A stretch of 64,000 bases of DNA, taken from NCBI GenBank assembly GCA_964497585.1, contig CAZCDS010000002.1:1-64000 (forward strand), written 5' to 3'. This DNA is from CAZCDS01 sp964497585 (lineage in GTDB: Bacteria > Desulfobacterota > Desulfomonilia > Desulfomonilales > Desulfomonilaceae). Numbering within the stretch: position 1 is the stretch's first letter; the number at the start of each line of letters is the position of its first letter. The notes beneath the pieces are model-generated. The model ran no database searches. It had not been told where the DNA came from and worked only from the letters and a program-made list of their open reading frames with translations. Positions 19,086-27,999 of the stretch are shown piece after piece. Made by a program: the position numbers and the translations under genes.

Positions 19086-19524
19086 TCTCAACAGGGCTTG
19101 CCAAAAGGGGAGTCAGTGCACGAGGAGTTGCGGCGGGCCGGGGGGGAGATCTTTCCGAAACTTGGGGAGAAATTCCTAAAATATGCTCAATTGTGCCGCG
19201 CTGAGTCGTCAACGCGATCACGGTGGTGACAATAGCCCTGCACCTTTCCGTCACCCGTAACCCAATACCCGTCCGAAAGAACCGGGTGGTGGATTCCGGA
19301 GGGGCGAAAAAGTTGACTTTGTGCCGCGGTATGAGTAACCATGGGAGAGCGCTTAAAATGTACCGCTGCTCAGTACTGACGGAAACAGTCCATTGAGATC
19401 AAGGGGAAGGGGTACGCGTCTTGTCGAGCACGAATCTGGGCCTGCTGAGATCTCTTCCCGCATCTTCAACCACTAGCACGGGGATTTGAGCACGGGTCAA
19501 ATCCCCAAAGAAAAGGGACGACAC
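19086..19524. other. Non-coding stretch after the transposase remnant
   Basis: About 440 bases with no credible reading frame on either strand. It presumably contains the right end of the decayed insertion sequence and the promoter of the receiver gene, but I could not define either. Confidence 0.5.
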
Positions 19525-20046
19525 ATGGCCATTTCGGAAATCTTGAAGGAGAAGCTGATCCTCGCTGTGGACGACGAAGAAGACGTGCTCGATATTATCG
19601 AGGAGGAACTCACTGAGGCCGCAGAATGTACGCTGCACAAGGCCACGACCTTCGAGCGCGCGCAACAGTACCTGGTGTCTTACACGTACGATCTCGTGAT
19701 CCTGGACATCATGGGGGTCCGTGGCTTCGATCTTCTGCGCATTGCCACGAACGCCGGCTTTCCCGTCGTGATGCTGACCGCGCATGCGTTCACTCCCGAC
19801 GCCCTCAAGAAATCGATCGAACTCGGAGCCCGGGCCTACCTGCCCAAGGAGAAACTCGGCTCTCTCGTTCCTTTTCTCGAGGATGTGCTCAAGTTGAGCT
19901 ACAACTCGGCCTGGCAAAAGGCGCTCGATTCGGTAGCGTCGCTCTTCACTGCCAAGTTCGGCTCGGATTGGAGGAAGTCGGAGGCCGACTTCTGGGACGA
20001 GTTCGAGAAGAAGCTGTCCGTTGAGGATGCGGCCATTATTAAATAG
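19525..20046 (+). CDS. Orphan response-regulator receiver protein
   Basis: Phosphorylation-controlled receiver domain (residues about 10-130) with the acidic pair in AVDDEEDV, the phosphoacceptor Asp in YDLVILDIMG, the conserved Thr in VVMLTAHA and the Lys in AYLPKEKLG. The roughly 45-residue helical tail (SDWRKSEADFWDEFEKKL) is not a known DNA-binding output, so it probably works by protein contact. The ATG at 19525 is preferred over a TTG at 19486 because AAGGGA precedes it. No histidine kinase is in the window. It stands alone between the transposase remnant and the thiolase. Confidence 0.9.
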   Translation: MAISEILKEKLILAVDDEEDVLDIIEEELTEAAECTLHKATTFERAQQYLVSYTYDLVILDIMGVRGFDLLRIATNAGFPVVMLTAHAFTPDALKKSIELGARAYLPKEKLGSLVPFLEDVLKLSYNSAWQKALDSVASLFTAKFGSDWRKSEADFWDEFEKKLSVEDAAIIK

Positions 20047-20231
20047 CTCCCAAGCAAATGCCATCCGCGCGGTCAGAACAGGAAGGCTTCGTGTGTACCC
20101 TTCTCACGCGCGGGTTGGGGTGCGCCGGGCCTTGTGCACACTCCCGGCTGGAAAGTCTGAAGGAAGTGTCTCCGCTTCCTGATCGGTCGGAAGTCAGCAA
20201 GAACTGTTAGCTCATTCGCAAGGAGAACGCT

Positions 20232-21458
20232 ATGGACGCCGTAATAGTATCAGGTTGCCGCACCCCCATCGGGGTGTTCGGAGGATCGTTAAGAGACATG
20301 CACGCGGCAAAAATCGCCGCTGTGGCGATGAAAGAGGCCATTAACCGAGCCGGAATTGAGCCTCAGATGATCGATGATGTGCGGTTCGGGTGCTGCATGA
20401 ATCCGACCGACGCCATGAATGTTGCCCGCATCGGCGCGCTCATGGCGGGCATTCCTGATACAATCCCGGCAGTGACCATCAACCGGGTCTGTGTCTCTGG
20501 AATGGAGGCCATCGTCTCCGGGGCAGCCATGATAAGGACCGGCGAAGCCGATGTGATCCTTGCGGGTGGAGTCGAGCACATGTCGGGTGTGCCCTTCACC
20601 GCAGAAAAAGCTCGGTGGGGAATAAGAATGGGAAACGACGTGCTCACCGACGGGCTAACCACCGGCCTCTATTGCGGCTCGCATCTGCTGCCCTATCCGG
20701 AGGACGGCCCGGTCGAGTTCTTCCGGGGTAAGCCCTACATCATGGGGCACACAGCCGAGTTCGTTGCTATGAAACATGGAATCACGAGAGAAGAACAGGA
20801 CGAGGTAGCGCTGCGAAGCCACAACAACGCGGAACGCGCCAACAATGACGGGTCCTTCAAGGACGAGATTGTGCCGGTCCCGGTTCCCCAAAAAAAGGGG
20901 GAACCAAAGATATTCGATAGGGACGAGCACTTCCGGCCTGGACTTACCATGGAAGCCCTCGCCAGGCTCGCTCCCGTGTTCATACCGAAGACGGGCACCG
21001 TCACGGCCGGCAACGCCAGCGGCATCAATGACGGAGCCACCGCGCTCGTGCTGGTGTCCGAGGAGAAGGCAAAAGCCGACGGATTGACTCCCCTGGCCCG
21101 CATCAAGGCTGTTGGCAGAGGAGCATGCCATCCGAGCATCATGGGTTTGAGCCCTGTTCCCGCTGTCAGACACCTGCTCGAACGATCGGGAATGGCCCTT
21201 AGCGATTTCGAGTTCATTGAACTCAATGAGGCCTTCGCCGCGCAGTACCTAGGCTGCGAAAGAGAGTTGGGCCTCAACCGGGAAATTACCAACGTGAATG
21301 GTTCGGGGATCGGGTTGGGACATCCTGTCGGCTCCACGGGCGCCCGGCTCATTGTGACGCTCATGCACATCCTGAAGAACAGGAACAAAGGCCTCGGCCT
21401 GGCGACCCTCTGCGGAGGCGGTGGGGTTTCCATGGCCTGTGCCATCGAAATGATATAG
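20232..21458 (+). CDS. Thiolase family acetyl-CoA C-acyltransferase
   Basis: Condenses or cleaves acyl-CoA thioesters, as in beta-oxidation or acetoacetyl-CoA formation. The 408-residue protein has the nucleophile Cys87 in NRVCVSG, the His of GLGHPVG (about 364) and the second Cys of LCGGGG (about 394), plus NEAFAAQ. It is slightly longer than the usual 390-395 because of an insertion around residues 125-150 (GLYCGSHLLPYPEDGPVEFF), which might alter substrate choice. AAGGAG precedes the ATG. It is monocistronic as far as I can see; whether it acts in degradation or synthesis cannot be read from the sequence. Confidence 0.95.
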   Translation: MDAVIVSGCRTPIGVFGGSLRDMHAAKIAAVAMKEAINRAGIEPQMIDDVRFGCCMNPTDAMNVARIGALMAGIPDTIPAVTINRVCVSGMEAIVSGAAMIRTGEADVILAGGVEHMSGVPFTAEKARWGIRMGNDVLTDGLTTGLYCGSHLLPYPEDGPVEFFRGKPYIMGHTAEFVAMKHGITREEQDEVALRSHNNAERANNDGSFKDEIVPVPVPQKKGEPKIFDRDEHFRPGLTMEALARLAPVFIPKTGTVTAGNASGINDGATALVLVSEEKAKADGLTPLARIKAVGRGACHPSIMGLSPVPAVRHLLERSGMALSDFEFIELNEAFAAQYLGCERELGLNREITNVNGSGIGLGHPVGSTGARLIVTLMHILKNRNKGLGLATLCGGGGVSMACAIEMI

Positions 21459-21649
21459 ACCTTCGGCTGGACTGGGGGTCGGCCTCGACCGCTGACGATC
21501 GGTCGGCGTCGCGGATGAGCTTCGTGTTGGAGAGGAGTCCGCGCGCGGTCTCTTGGAGCCCTGTTCCTATTCTGATAGACTCAGCCTTTCAATGCCAGTC
21601 GGTGGGACCCACTGCGCACCCGGTGGAATAGAGAGGAAATCTCGAGAAG

Positions 21650-21991
21650 GTGGCCGACACGAAACCCAAGAAGATCAGCGCAAAGGCGGTCCTGGCAGAT
21701 CTCAAGGCCGGCGTGACCGATCAGGAGTTGATGGAGAAGTATAAACTCTCCTTCCAGGGTCTTCAGGACCTCTTTTCCAAACTTATGGCAGCCAAGCTCG
21801 TCACGAAAACCTACTTTGACAACAGAGCCATGAAACTGGCCGCAGTCCGAGCGGACACAGCCAAGAAGTCGTCTTGCCCTTATTGCGGGTATGAGGCCAC
21901 ACAGCCGTTCACTAGATGCCCGCGCTGTAAACAGGACACGACTGAATGGCTCGATACTGTGGAACTCACCAAGATGCTCTCCTTCGACTAG
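21650..21991 (+). CDS. Small zinc-ribbon protein
   Basis: A 113-residue protein. The N-terminal half (ISAKAVLADLKAGVTDQELM and KYKLSFQGLQDLFSKLM) looks like a short helix-turn-helix unit found in many deltaproteobacterial proteins. The C-terminal half holds a zinc ribbon with CPYCG and CPRCK knuckles 13 residues apart. This layout suggests binding to DNA or a protein, but the target is unknown. The start is GTG at 21650; the ribosome-binding site is weak. A stem-loop follows the stop. Confidence 0.78.
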   Translation: MADTKPKKISAKAVLADLKAGVTDQELMEKYKLSFQGLQDLFSKLMAAKLVTKTYFDNRAMKLAAVRADTAKKSSCPYCGYEATQPFTRCPRCKQDTTEWLDTVELTKMLSFD

Positions 21992-22004
21992 ACCCCATGG
22001 TCTC

Positions 22005-22024
22005 CCGAGCGAGTCATCGCTCGG
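22005..22024 (+). terminator. Stem-loop after the zinc-ribbon gene
   Basis: Perfect 8-bp stem CCGAGCGA/TCGCTCGG with a GTCA loop, 13 bases after the stop. No T tract follows, so termination without Rho is doubtful. Confidence 0.4.
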
Positions 22025-22218
22025 CCTTGTGCAGACTTCTTCGCATGAAAGGGCACGAGAAACCACGAAAACACACCTTGCCGGGTCGGAGGGAGAGCAT
22101 GGCGAGGGCAGACCGTCACGCGTCTACCATAGCCCGTCTGGCGTGATCGCGTGCTCTGCTTTTGCGCAACCTGGCACGCTCTTCCACGAAGGGGGGAAGG
22201 ACCTCTGAGACCCCTGTC

Positions 22219-22434
22219 TCATGGCTTTATGTACGTGCGGACGATAATCCTAACGACAAAGATGATGAAGGCCAGTATGGCCAATATCCCGAAAACCATG
22301 TGAAGGCGCCGCCCCAGATCTCTCCACTTGTCACCGTACGTTTCGAGCCCCTCTTCCCCGCGGTCCTTAAAGATGAATTCGTCGATCAGCACCCACCCGG
22401 CGAGGATGAAGGTCAGGAGAATCAAGTATCTCAT
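22219..22434 (-). CDS. Small membrane protein with two helices
   Basis: 71-residue protein with an N-terminal hydrophobic segment (YLILLTFILAGWVLI), a charged middle (FKDRGEEGLETYGDKW) and a second segment (VFGILAILAFIIFVVRIIV). No family recognised. The ATG at 22434 is chosen; a GTG two codons earlier is also possible. It is convergent with the zinc-ribbon gene. The clear alternation of membrane and charged segments supports coding, although the ribosome-binding site is weak. Confidence 0.65.
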   Translation of the reverse strand: MRYLILLTFILAGWVLIDEFIFKDRGEEGLETYGDKWRDLGRRLHMVFGILAILAFIIFVVRIIVRTYIKP

Positions 22435-22440
22435 TAGCAC

Positions 22441-22935
22441 TCACTCGTCCATGGCACGCATGTCGGTCATGCCGGTCTCATGGGAGTGACCATGCCCGGG
22501 ATTCGGACAACACGAACGATGAAAATGCGGTGACGCCTACATGTTAGCGGCATCCCACGTCTCCGCGGGACCGTGCTCGCATTTCCAGGGGAATTGGCTT
22601 TCAGACCATGAATGCGGGGGGACTTCCTCCAAGAGGTCCCCACAGGCCAGCTCCCATGCATTGAAAGGTACAAGGCAGTACGAAAGCCCCCTTGCCCGAA
22701 GCCTCTCCACCACAATGAAGGCGAGGGGATTCCGCCAGCCCCTCTCCCTGGGGTAAAGGGGGCAGAGGGAATCACCTGAGACGGTCTTTCAGGGGAACTC
22801 CCGATCCGCTTTGACGCTAGGAGATTATCACACGAGCCTCACGGTCTTGGCAAGAACCGGCTTCTTGTAACGTTACGATAGGTAGGAAGGGCGTTTGCGG
22901 TTGTCAACGAACGGTAAATGGAGTACTTTCCTGGC
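22441..22935. repeat. Intergenic region with a REP-like palindromic block
   Basis: No gene seen. The part at about 22700-22775 is rich in CCCTCTCCCT and GGGGG runs that can pair with each other. The same kind of block (GAGGGAGAGGG) occurs near 53190-53222 after the Lon gene. This resembles scattered repetitive extragenic palindromes. Further on, AAGAACCGGCTTCTT (about 22852-22866) forms a small hairpin shortly before dapF. Confidence 0.4.
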
Positions 22936-23784
22936 ATGGATATCAGTTTTCAGAAGATGCATGGGACGCTCAACGACTTCGTCGTCTTTCACGACCTCTC
23001 CGGCACCGTCCGGCTGGGGCCGCACCAAGTGGCCAAGATCTGTGATCGTCGCGCGGGCGTGGGCGCAGACGGAGTGATTATTGTCAGGCCGTCGCAAGAA
23101 GCGGATTTCTTCATGGACTATGTCAACGCAGACGGGTCACTTGCCGAGATGTGCGGAAACGGCATCCGATGTCTCGCCAAATATGTGTACGACAATGGAT
23201 TGACGGACAGAACGACGATTCCTGTTGAGACGAGAGCCGGAATCAAGACTGTCAATCTGTTTCCCGGCAAAGACGGGAAAATTGCCACGGTGAGCGTTGA
23301 CATGGGCGAACCCGTTTTCGAGCCCGATGCGATTCCCGTGAACCTCGAGTCGTCGGGGAAGCCTATCCTAGACCAGGTCATCGAGGTCCGCGGTCGGTCC
23401 TTCCAGGCGTCGATCCTCTCCATGGGAAATCCGCACTGTGTCATCGTCACCGAGGAAGAGCTAGACGGTTTGCCCCTCCGCTACGGGAGCGAAATCGAAA
23501 ACCACCGGCTCTTTCCCGCCAAGACCAATGTGGAGTTCATCAGGATCAAGGACCGCAATCACATGGTCATGCGGGTCTGGGAGCGTGGCAGCGGAGAGAC
23601 GCTTGCCTGCGGTACCGGCGCGTGCGCGTCCGCGGTAGTCGCGCGTTTGAAGGGGCTTGTACAAGCGGATTGTGTGGTGGAGCTTCGAGGCGGCAACCTG
23701 GATATTAGCTGGAAAGGCATTAATTATTCAGTAATTATGAATGGAGCCTGTGAACTTGTCTATAAAGGAATTTTAACTCTTTGA
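22936..23784 (+). CDS. dapF: Diaminopimelate epimerase
   Basis: Converts LL-diaminopimelate to the meso form for lysine and peptidoglycan synthesis; cofactor-independent, with two active-site cysteines. Both are visible: EMCGNGIRC and LACGTGACAS. The 282-residue protein has the two pseudo-symmetric domains and the substrate motifs YVNADGSLAEMCGNG and GNPHCV. The ATG at 22936 matches family N-termini (ISFQKMHG); an ATG 18 bases earlier is an alternative. The usual KMHGxGNDF reads KMHGTLNDF here. The next genes on the same strand are unrelated. Confidence 0.96.
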   Translation: MDISFQKMHGTLNDFVVFHDLSGTVRLGPHQVAKICDRRAGVGADGVIIVRPSQEADFFMDYVNADGSLAEMCGNGIRCLAKYVYDNGLTDRTTIPVETRAGIKTVNLFPGKDGKIATVSVDMGEPVFEPDAIPVNLESSGKPILDQVIEVRGRSFQASILSMGNPHCVIVTEEELDGLPLRYGSEIENHRLFPAKTNVEFIRIKDRNHMVMRVWERGSGETLACGTGACASAVVARLKGLVQADCVVELRGGNLDISWKGINYSVIMNGACELVYKGILTL

Positions 23785-23952
23785 TTCTACATTTAATTCT
23801 GTCTTGACTTTCAGCAAAGGTTCCACTAGGTAGTATCCCTGAAAGGGGCACGCGCTCTACCCGGAACCCACCGGGCCAGGGGACGCATGCGGCGGGTGGG
23901 AGCCGCGGGAATAGAGGAAACTTACGCGGGCCTACGGGGAGACTTGACCAGC

Positions 23953-24384
23953 ATGAACAGGCGCGGATCTCAAGCAGGAATCACCGTCGTAGAAATGATG
24001 GTGGCCGTTGCCATCATTTGCATTCTCGCGACGGTTTATTTTATGATGGTAGATTCTTACCGCCACCGAAGGATGAGCGAGCAGGCAGCAAAGGTGCTCA
24101 TGCAGGCAGCGAGGGCGGAAGAGCAATACTTTGCCAAGGAGCACCGCTACTTCGACGCGGACGTTTCCGGAAACGGAGGCGGGGCATTCCTGACTACACC
24201 GGGTGGCGGCAAGACGTCGGTCCGTGTTCCCCAAGCGGTGATTCTGAGTTTGAAGGCGCAGGGCAAAGACAAGAGGCATTTCATCGGATACGCTTTTTTC
24301 ACGGGAAGCAAGGTTCTGCATCGATACGACTCCCAAACAGGCAAAATGACGACTGCTGCGCGGATACAGGACGGAACGGGATGA
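23953..24384 (+). CDS. Type IV prepilin-like protein
   Basis: The 143-residue protein has a class III signal: a short positive leader MNRRGSQAG, cleavage before ITVVE with Glu at mature position 5, then a 20-residue hydrophobic helix (MMVAVAIICILATVYFMMV). The globular part starts with SEQAAKVLMQAARAEEQYFA, as in PilE/PilA minor pilins. It should be processed by PilD and join a type IV pilus or a type II secretion pseudopilus. No other pilus genes are nearby. The stop overlaps the next start (ATGA). Start choice is uncertain, as an earlier in-frame ATG at 23887 exists, but the pilin leader fixes the biology. Confidence 0.88.
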   Translation: MNRRGSQAGITVVEMMVAVAIICILATVYFMMVDSYRHRRMSEQAAKVLMQAARAEEQYFAKEHRYFDADVSGNGGGAFLTTPGGGKTSVRVPQAVILSLKAQGKDKRHFIGYAFFTGSKVLHRYDSQTGKMTTAARIQDGTG

Positions 24385-24875
24385 GATCGGCAACGCTGAA
24401 CACCTTCAAACGCCACGAAATCTACGTGGTCGCGGCGGTCATAGGAGTCGTGTTCGTGACCGCCATGGGAACGGTCGCCTGGATGTTGCGCAGCTCGATC
24501 AGTACCACACCGTACGAGGCCTTATCGGGCAAAGATCTCAAACGGGTTTTTGCGACCGGGTACCTGCGGTACAGAGAGGACGACGGAACACCCTATCTCA
24601 AGGTCGAAGTCCACAACGGAACCCTCTGGTGGATAAAAAAGGTGGAATTCGATTTTGACGGCGCCCGTTACGCGCTCAGCGACGCAGATGCATTTCGTCC
24701 TTTGCATTTCGGGGCTCTGAGGTGCTTCCTGAGGAGAAAGCCCGCGCCGGGTCCCTCGCGCGAGTACGACCTGGAAATCCTCAAGGCCTACGGCTATCCC
24801 CCCGCGGAACTCGAGTGGAAGCGCAAAGCGAGGAAACTGGCAAGCGATTCCCAACGAAAGCCCAACGGCCGTTAG
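24381..24875 (+). CDS. Single-pass membrane protein paired with the prepilin
   Basis: 164-residue protein with a cytoplasmic N-terminus, one membrane helix (IYVVAAVIGVVFVTAMGTVAWML) split around residues 13-35, and a basic extracytoplasmic domain with a beta-rich section (YLKVEVHNGTLWWIKKVEFD) and a Lys/Arg-rich tail. No family recognised. The ATG overlaps the prepilin stop, so the two are translationally coupled and probably act together, perhaps as an assembly factor. This last step is inference from position only. Confidence 0.8.
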   Translation: MRSATLNTFKRHEIYVVAAVIGVVFVTAMGTVAWMLRSSISTTPYEALSGKDLKRVFATGYLRYREDDGTPYLKVEVHNGTLWWIKKVEFDFDGARYALSDADAFRPLHFGALRCFLRRKPAPGPSREYDLEILKAYGYPPAELEWKRKARKLASDSQRKPNGR

Positions 24876-25215
24876 CTTCTGCGCGTCACTCGGCTGTGGT
24901 CTTTCATGAGTTTGACCTTCCGTGGCTTCGCGAGGCCCCCCCCTAGCTGACCCCTGCACATTGTTGATTCGCCCTCCAAGTTTGCTATAGTAAGGTCGTC
25001 TGGCTTTTGTGCTCGGGCGCTCGCGGGAGACACTTCCGATGAGCCCGAACAGGCGCGCGAACTTGCAATCTCGATGTGACCCCCTCATATTGTCACAAGG
25101 CGTGCTTCGTCGGCACGAGATTCTCCCCCACGCGGCTCACAAGAGAGCCACCACGTCTCACTGACGAACCCGTGCGGGGCAGAAGGACCAAATCGAACTT
25201 GTAGGGAGGAGTTCC
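24876..25215. other. Intergenic region upstream of aldolase
   Basis: 340 bases without a gene. A promoter candidate lies inside it (see 24964-24991); otherwise nothing stands out. Confidence 0.5.
24964..24991 (+). promoter_or_regulatory. Promoter candidate upstream of aldolase
   Basis: TTGATT, 16-base spacer, TATAGT. The -10 box matches five of six consensus bases. It is 225 bases from the aldolase start, so the leader would be long. Confidence 0.4.
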
Positions 25216-26511
25216 ATGCAGGCTGGTTCAGAGATATCTGCGAAGGATTTCGAAAAGGCCCTTCAGGTGGGCAGGCCGCCCAACGTTTCCCGGCTGTTTC
25301 CCCATTCCCGAGCCTTGCTGGTGAGCGGCAAAGTCATCGATCGAGCCATGATCGCAAAAGGCAAGGCCATGACGATCGCGGCGAATGCGAGGAACTCCTT
25401 CGTCGCGCGCGGCGCGCTCAGGGCTGCCCAGAAAGCCAACGCTGCGATCATCATAGAGATTGCACGATCCGAGGGAGGCGCGGACGCATACTGTGACGTA
25501 AGCCTCTGGAATATGGCCCGACTGGTGGATGCGATCTGCAACGAGCTGGGCCTAACCGTGCCCGTTGCAATTCACTCTGACCATTACGGAATCAAAAATG
25601 ACCAAGACCGTGCCACCGGGGAGATTGAGATCCCGTCTCTCTTCGAAGCGGGGATCACGTCAATTGCGATTGACGCGTCGCACCTACCGGATGCGGAGAA
25701 CCTCCTTACAAGTCTTGCCCTGCACAAGCACGTTCCTGCCTGGGCCGGGTACGAGACGGAAGTGGGAGAGATCAAGGGAAGCCAGGGCCTGTCAACTCCC
25801 GAAGAGGCGCTGTTCCTCATTCAGGGCCTCAACGCGCATGGGGTTTTTCCGGACTGGATAGCCCTCAACAATGGCACGACACACGGCATCGAAGCCGCGG
25901 ACTCCGGCATTCAGGTGGACCTAACCGCCCGGATACACGCTGCCGTTGAGAAATACGGGGTTTCCGGGGCTCAGCACGGAACGTCCGGCAATAACTACGA
26001 TCGACTGCGCGCAGTGGCCCAGGGGACCAACACGACGAAGGCAAACGTAGCAACTGCGCTCCAGATGGTATCCTGGGGCGTAAGAGTGAACGAATACGGA
26101 AACGCGGAACTCGACGAGAAGGGCCGCTTCATCAAACTCGCCAGCCGGGGCGTGCCCCCTGAACTCTGGGAGACCATAGTTGCCTACGCGGACAAGCAAG
26201 GGTGGAAGGGCGGCGACTACAAGAAGCTCAACCGGCCTTTCGAGAACAAGCTGCTCGGCCTCCCCACAGAAGTCCGGGAGAACATGGTCCAAAATGTGGA
26301 AGAGTTCGTGTACAACCTTCTCGTCAACGTCTTCAATGCTACCGACTCCGCGCCCCTTGCAGTGGAAGCCATCCTCAAGGCCGGTTCGTTCGACTTGGGT
26401 CCCAAGTCCGAGAGACTGGAAGACCCCTCAGACTGGACCGAGGAGAAGATACGTCAAAAGGCGGCTGAACTCCCTGAAGACAAAGGACCTGGGGGCGACT
26501 TTGAGGATTAA
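25216..26511 (+). CDS. Class II fructose-bisphosphate aldolase family protein
   Basis: Zinc-dependent aldolase, probably for glycolysis or gluconeogenesis. The 431-residue protein has the zinc/catalytic segment AIHSDHYG (His120, Asp122, His123), GYETEVGEIKG with Glu180, the His of NNGTTHG (223) and the His of GAQHGTSG (254). It is longer than the common 280-360 residue forms: about 35 extra N-terminal residues and a C-terminal section after residue 330. Ser replaces the usual Leu between His and Asp. It may belong to a divergent branch with different ketose specificity. GGGAGGAG precedes the ATG. It is monocistronic and convergent with purE. Confidence 0.9.
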   Translation: MQAGSEISAKDFEKALQVGRPPNVSRLFPHSRALLVSGKVIDRAMIAKGKAMTIAANARNSFVARGALRAAQKANAAIIIEIARSEGGADAYCDVSLWNMARLVDAICNELGLTVPVAIHSDHYGIKNDQDRATGEIEIPSLFEAGITSIAIDASHLPDAENLLTSLALHKHVPAWAGYETEVGEIKGSQGLSTPEEALFLIQGLNAHGVFPDWIALNNGTTHGIEAADSGIQVDLTARIHAAVEKYGVSGAQHGTSGNNYDRLRAVAQGTNTTKANVATALQMVSWGVRVNEYGNAELDEKGRFIKLASRGVPPELWETIVAYADKQGWKGGDYKKLNRPFENKLLGLPTEVRENMVQNVEEFVYNLLVNVFNATDSAPLAVEAILKAGSFDLGPKSERLEDPSDWTEEKIRQKAAELPEDKGPGGDFED

Positions 26512-26650
26512 CGGGCTATTCGTGGGGCTGAAGAGGGCTTGAGGGGCCGAGCAAGATCGCCTGGACCGTGTCATCCAGCCTCGGTCTCCGCTCGGGGGCC
26601 GGAGCCTCTGATCCCTGGGAGTGGGCGTCCCTGTCTGCCCTCCCCTTTCT

Positions 26651-27151
26651 TCAGCCTAAGGACTCCACCTTGGCGGCTTTCTTTTCTATACTTCGCTTCT
26701 GTTCTTGCCGATATACCCGGAGCTTTTCCTGAAGGTCGGGATCAAAGGCCGCGAGAATGGCCACAGCCATGAGGCCTGCGTTCTTCGCACCTGCCGTCCC
26801 AAGGCCCATGGTTGCCACAGGAATCCCACCGGGCATCTGCACCGTGGAAAGGAGGGCGTCGAGGCCGTTCAGAGCGGAAGAATCCATCGGTACGCCGATC
26901 ACAGGCACCACGGTGTGAGCCGCGATGAAACCGGCCAGATGGGCCGCCATGCCCGCTCCCGCGATGAGCAGCTTCCAGCCCTCCACCTCTGCTCGATGTG
27001 CCAGATCGGCCACCCTGTCGGGCGTCCGGTGGGCAGACGCCACCGTCATGAAGTAGGGGATCTCAAACCTCTCGAGGATCTCCGCGGTTTTCTCCATCAC
27101 CGGTAGATCCGAATCGCTCCCCATAAGGATTCCTACTTGGATGCGCTTCAT
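26651..27151 (-). CDS. purE: N5-carboxyaminoimidazole ribonucleotide mutase
   Basis: Moves the carboxyl group from N5-CAIR to give CAIR in purine synthesis. The 166-residue protein has the class I PurE pattern GILMGSDSDLPVM, ASAHRTPDRV and GAGMAAHLAGFIAAHTVVPV, with the catalytic His in SAHRTP. It is the last gene of a minus-strand run and lies 115 bases after the IMP cyclohydrolase gene. No purK is seen here. Confidence 0.96.
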   Translation of the reverse strand: MKRIQVGILMGSDSDLPVMEKTAEILERFEIPYFMTVASAHRTPDRVADLAHRAEVEGWKLLIAGAGMAAHLAGFIAAHTVVPVIGVPMDSSALNGLDALLSTVQMPGGIPVATMGLGTAGAKNAGLMAVAILAAFDPDLQEKLRVYRQEQKRSIEKKAAKVESLG

Positions 27152-27266
27152 CGTGCCCTCACTGCCTCGAGCCGGACCCTGCGTAAGGAGCCAACCAGAA
27201 TCCTCCCCGGACCTGTCCCGGTGAATTTGTACGTTTCAGCCCTTCTGCGCGACACTTCCACGCGCC

Positions 27267-27866
27267 TCAGGGGGCATCGATGGGATCGAGATATGTTGCT
27301 ATCGCGGTGTCGTACGCGCTGGTCAGGTTGAAGACCTTCTTGGCCAACCGGAAATTCGTTGCTTCGGACACGGAACCCCCGGACCGCTTCATTTCAATGG
27401 CGATGTCCCCGTAGTCCGCGGGATCGGTGAGCACGGTGACAAAGGGGTAATTCTTCGCAGCTGCCCTCAAGAGAGTCGGCCCGCCGATGTCGATGTTCTC
27501 GATGGCATCGCCCAGCGTGCAGCCGGGCTTTTCGATGGTTTTCTCGAAAGCGTAGAGATTGACCACCACCATGTCGATCGGCTCGATCCCGTATTCCTTC
27601 ATGGCATCGAGGTGGGTTGCCATGGACCGGATGCCGAGTATTCCTCCATGTATCTTCGGATGGAGGGTCTTGACCCTTCCGTCCAACATCTCAGGAAATC
27701 CCGTGAATTGAGATACTTCCGTGATATCGACGCCAGCGGTCGAGAGAGCCCGCGCGGTGCCGCCGGTGGAGAGTATCTGCACGCCGAACTCGTGGAGGGT
27801 CTTCCCGAGATCCCCTACACCCGATTTGTCCGTTACACTTATCAACGCTCTCCGGATTTTCGGCAT
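27267..27866 (-). CDS. purH: Stand-alone IMP cyclohydrolase (N-terminal domain of PurH)
   Basis: Closes FAICAR to IMP, the last step of purine synthesis. At 199 residues only the MGS-like cyclohydrolase domain is present: KIRRALISVTDKSGV, ILSTGGTARAL, GRVKTLHPKIHGGIL, VVVNLYAFE, ENIDIGGPTLLRAAAKNYPFV. The usual AICAR transformylase domain (about 320 residues) is missing: the frame ends in a normal stop and no transformylase-like sequence follows before purE. The start at 27866 has GAAGGG upstream. The transformylase step must be encoded elsewhere, by a separate domain gene or by PurP. Confidence 0.93.
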   Translation of the reverse strand: MPKIRRALISVTDKSGVGDLGKTLHEFGVQILSTGGTARALSTAGVDITEVSQFTGFPEMLDGRVKTLHPKIHGGILGIRSMATHLDAMKEYGIEPIDMVVVNLYAFEKTIEKPGCTLGDAIENIDIGGPTLLRAAAKNYPFVTVLTDPADYGDIAIEMKRSGGSVSEATNFRLAKKVFNLTSAYDTAIATYLDPIDAP

Positions 27867-27999
27867 TCCAACACCCTTCTTCCCTATTTTGACAAGTTGA
27901 GACCGGCGCGCTGGAGGCCCTGGGAGTCCCTGCATGGAGCCGGCTGACTGACCGAAGGCGTCTTACCTCGAACTCCCTGGGAGCTCCAGCAAAACCCCA

